Assembly (NCBI GenBank): GCA_963761975.1
Contig: CAVXIR010000002.1
Coordinates: 2,418,001-2,482,000, forward strand
Direction: 5' to 3'
From: JAMQPK01 sp963761975
GTDB lineage: Bacteria > Acidobacteriota > Vicinamibacteria > Vicinamibacterales > JAMQPK01
DNA length: 64,000 nt
The translations under genes were made by a program, and so were the position numbers. Below the pieces are notes generated by a model that had not been told where the DNA came from, searched no databases, and saw only the letters and a program-made list of their open reading frames with translations. This document shows positions 61,932-64,000 of this stretch, one piece after another. The number at the start of each line of letters is the position of its first letter. The first letter of the stretch is position 1.

Positions 61932-62513
61932 TTACTCCACGATTGTGACTTGGGAATCTTCAACCGCGAACGGCTTGAATTCTCCCGTGCGGCCGTACTT
62001 GTCCTTCGCCGTCACTGTGTAACGGACGATGCCCGTCGGTGCAGTGGCTGGGACGATCCACTTGGCAACCCAGAACTCGCGTTCGGGCTGCTTCACCGTT
62101 CCTCGGTATCGCATGGAAAGATCCTCGGTCATGCCGCCATATGTAATATGGACGACAAACTGAGCCGACGGCTCCATCTTGCCAGTCTCAGAGTCGAAGG
62201 CCGTCATCCGGAATCCGACTGGGTCGCCGCGCTTGAAGCGACTCTGCAACGCGCAGTTACCGGGCGCCCCGGGCTTGCCGAGGAACAGCGCCACGTCGCC
62301 AAAGACAATCAGCCTGCCCGGGCGGTCAGCCGCCGCCTGCGAAGGCGCACCTTGAAACGCAGCCACTGAAGGCTTTTCAAAACCGATGAGCACAATCGCC
62401 AGAATTACCAGTAGCGCTCTTATTACGCGGTGCACACGCAAAGTGTAGCCGATTTGCTCACCGCCGCGCTCGCGAGACTTTCTGTCGGGGAATTTCAATG
62501 ATACTGGCATCAA
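61932..62513 (-). CDS. Exported hypothetical protein
   Basis: The predicted start at 62513 adds about 25 residues before the signal. A GTG near 62436 starts directly at VHRVIRALLVILAIVLIGF. The mature part reads ALQSRFKRGDPVGFRMTAFD, SAQFVVHITYGGMTEDLSMR and GIVRYTVTAKDKYGRTGEFK, a beta-sandwich of a conserved acidobacterial type. It ends at the stop that directly precedes the ABAB lipoprotein, so both lie in one transcript and may form a complex. Confidence 0.7.
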   Translation of the reverse strand: MMPVSLKFPDRKSRERGGEQIGYTLRVHRVIRALLVILAIVLIGFEKPSVAAFQGAPSQAAADRPGRLIVFGDVALFLGKPGAPGNCALQSRFKRGDPVGFRMTAFDSETGKMEPSAQFVVHITYGGMTEDLSMRYRGTVKQPEREFWVAKWIVPATAPTGIVRYTVTAKDKYGRTGEFKPFAVEDSQVTIVE

Positions 62514-62533
62514 CCAATACCAGAGGAGGAGGC

Positions 62534-62764
62534 ATGACGACGATTACGGTTGGGGTGAATGGTCCTTACGTCGTCGAGGGAACCAACGTGACGCTCGTCG
62601 ACTGGAACGGCCAGGAATACCGTCCGGTTAATCGTGCGCGATTTGCACTCTGCCGATGCGGCGCGTCGACAAGCAAGCCATTTTGCGACGGCACGCACTC
62701 CCGAGTCAGCTTCAAAGCGGCCGAAGCGGCTGTACCGGGCAGCCAAGGCAAACCGGATAGGTGA
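62534..62764 (+). CDS. CDGSH-type iron-sulfur protein
   Basis: The start at 62534 follows AGGAGG. The 76-residue protein contains the full [2Fe-2S] motif CRCGASTSKPFCDGTH, with three Cys and one His as ligands. The N-terminal half (GPYVVEGTNVTLVDWNGQEY) matches short bacterial CDGSH proteins. Its role is probably cytosolic electron or cluster transfer. It diverges from the 61932 gene. Confidence 0.9.
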   Translation: MTTITVGVNGPYVVEGTNVTLVDWNGQEYRPVNRARFALCRCGASTSKPFCDGTHSRVSFKAAEAAVPGSQGKPDR

Positions 62765-62790
62765 GCCACTCGCTCACGTCAACGTGGAGC

Positions 62791-63210
62791 TCACGACGTT
62801 GATTCTGAGGACGCCTGCAACGTGTAGCACCAGGCTTCTCCCTCGAGCACAATGTCACCCGTCTGTCTCACGACTCGAACCCGAAGCTGGGTCACCGGCT
62901 TGGTTGCGTGAACGCTCACGACCTCAGCCTCTGCCGTAATCGTGTCTCCAATGTAAACCGGGGCTGTGAACTTCCAATTCTGACTGAGGAACACGCTGCC
63001 AGGGCCAGGGAGATCCATCGCCACGAGCGCGTGCAGGAGCCCGGTCGTCAACCCGCCCTGGACAACCAAGCCTTGAAACTTGGTGCGGCCCGCAAAATCC
63101 GCATCGAAGTGGAGTGGATTGTAGTCGCCCGTGAGCGCCGCAAACGTCTGAACGTGGTCGCTGGTAAGCGCGAGGCTCCGCCTCGCGCTCTGACCGACTG
63201 TCACTGGCAT
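62791..63210 (-). CDS. MaoC-like hot-dog hydratase
   Basis: From the ATG at 63210 (GGGAG upstream) the 139-residue protein shows FAALTGDYNPLHFDADFAGR, the MaoC hydratase signature with catalytic Asp and His. It continues with KFQGLVVQGGLTTGLLHALV, VFLSQNWKFTAPVYIGDTIT and RVVRQTGDIVLEGEAWCY. Such proteins hydrate enoyl-CoA substrates or act as thioesterase-like domains. It is cytosolic. It lies downstream of the DUF2182 gene on the same strand with no evident pathway partner. Confidence 0.85.
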   Translation of the reverse strand: MPVTVGQSARRSLALTSDHVQTFAALTGDYNPLHFDADFAGRTKFQGLVVQGGLTTGLLHALVAMDLPGPGSVFLSQNWKFTAPVYIGDTITAEAEVVSVHATKPVTQLRVRVVRQTGDIVLEGEAWCYTLQASSESTS

Positions 63211-63263
63211 GCTCGATCTCCCATCAGCTGGGTCCGAGGCCCGCTCGTGCTGCCCAAGGATCT

Positions 63264-64000
63264 TCAGGTGAGCGCGAGTACCGTGAGGCCGCCGATGACT
63301 AACAGAGTACCGAGCGGTGCGCTGAGTCGACGGCCCCACGAGACGTTTTTTTCCACGGCCATCACGACACCCAGCAGCAGCATCCAGCCGAGGTTGCCGA
63401 CCCCGACGGCGAACATAACCAACATGAGCGCCCAACAGCATCCCACACAAAACAGCCCGTGGTGAGCGCCCAACCACAACGCATTGCGGCGATCATGTTC
63501 ACCTTGCCAGTGGCCGAGCACGAAACTTAGCGGTGATCGGCACTTATCGAGGCATCGGTATTTGAGCGGCGAAAACTGATAGGCCCCCGCCACAAGGAGG
63601 AGTCCGGCACTGGTGACGGAGGCATGTGTTTGAAGCCACGTATTCGCAAACGCGGCGCGCTGCGCGATCGCGCCTACGCCGTAGACAACCACGCCGACCA
63701 GCATCCACGTGACAAGGTAGCCGACGACGACGAGCGCGACCAAGAGAAGGCGATCACGTCGGTCGCCGGCGATCGTGTCGAACGTCGCGATGAGCGGCAC
63801 ACTTGTGGGCAGCATCATCGCGACCGTCATAACGGTCCATGCACCCACAAACATCAGGGCAATCGAGGAGTCCGTCACGGCGTGGTGGTGGTGAACCGAG
63901 CCGTGCAAGGTCACTCCAAACTGCCAGAGCGCCAGCCACGCGGCGACCGAGATCAGTCCCACCGATCCGATCAGCAGCCTGCGATGCCAGGTATGAACCT
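63264..64000 (-). CDS. DUF2182-type metal-binding-like membrane protein (5' end beyond the window)
   Basis: The frame is open to the window edge (VHTWHRRLLIGSVGLISVAA), so the start lies outside. About six hydrophobic helices are seen. GAWTVMTVAMMLPTSVPLIA, FSPLKYRCLDKCRSPLSFVL (a Cys pair) and LGAHHGLFCVGCCWALMLVM are the DUF2182 signatures. The Cys and Met/His residues suggest metal binding. Its function is not known. Confidence 0.8.
   Translation of the reverse strand, partial: VHTWHRRLLIGSVGLISVAAWLALWQFGVTLHGSVHHHHAVTDSSIALMFVGAWTVMTVAMMLPTSVPLIATFDTIAGDRRDRLLLVALVVVGYLVTWMLVGVVVYGVGAIAQRAAFANTWLQTHASVTSAGLLLVAGAYQFSPLKYRCLDKCRSPLSFVLGHWQGEHDRRNALWLGAHHGLFCVGCCWALMLVMFAVGVGNLGWMLLLGVVMAVEKNVSWGRRLSAPLGTLLVIGGLTVLALT

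Overview
The window looks like chromosomal DNA of an acidobacterium, probably close to the Vicinamibacteria. The evidence is high GC, a serine/threonine kinase fused to TPR repeats, an acidobacterial-type VWFA protein, planctomycete-type cytochromes (PSD1 and DUF1501), and a carboxypeptidase-regulatory-domain TonB receptor. Most products carry Sec, lipoprotein or Tat signals, which suggests an envelope-focused, polymer- or peptide-degrading heterotroph. No rRNA, tRNA, CRISPR array or insertion sequence was seen. The taxonomic call is inference from gene content.

Layout. 1-7.4 kb: partial kinase-TPR gene, 5'-nucleotidase, a divergent pair of small ribbon-helix-helix-like genes, an exported VOC protein and small exported proteins. 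7.4-11.2 kb: P-II regulator with an ammonium transporter, then a ring-cleaving dioxygenase with a carboxylesterase (hydroquinone-type pair). 11.2-25.7 kb: a c-type cytochrome/porin-like protein coupled to a five-haem cytochrome, phosphoesterase, SLOG-like protein, esterase, PSD1/DUF1501 pair, cupin, SGNH lipoprotein and dienelactone hydrolase. 25.7-41.4 kb: GT39-like membrane protein, VWFA protein, sodium/solute symporter, secreted PPC-domain protein, BBE oxidase, a serine hydrolase fused to a NamZ-type domain, HDAC-like hydrolase, haem/copper monooxygenase-like protein, CBM9-like protein, and two haem-motif proteins with repeat folds (squalene-cyclase-like and ankyrin).

41.4-60 kb is the most distinctive part. 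It holds three SelA-related PLP enzymes, four EF_0837-type amidohydrolase domains (two fused in one chain), three RidA-family proteins, a creatininase-family hydrolase, a CocE-type hydrolase/acylase, a TonB receptor, the remnant of a second receptor, and a metallo-beta-lactamase-fold hydrolase. Nearly all carry export signals, and the PLP enzymes, creatininase and one RidA carry twin-arginine signals. I infer an envelope-located system that imports or cleaves an N-acylated or cyclic-amide compound, deacylates it, eliminates ammonia with PLP chemistry and clears the enamine with RidA. The substrate is unknown. 60-64 kb: an interspersed repeat, an internally duplicated lipoprotein, a CDGSH Fe-S protein, a MaoC-like protein and a DUF2182 membrane protein cut by the window end.

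Two properties run through the window. About two dozen single-base frameshifts interrupt otherwise well-conserved genes. Many are repaired by removing one base from a 2-4 nt homopolymer, so sequence error is likely. Many intergenic gaps contain short tandem repeats with a strict 7-nt period, several folding back as hairpins.
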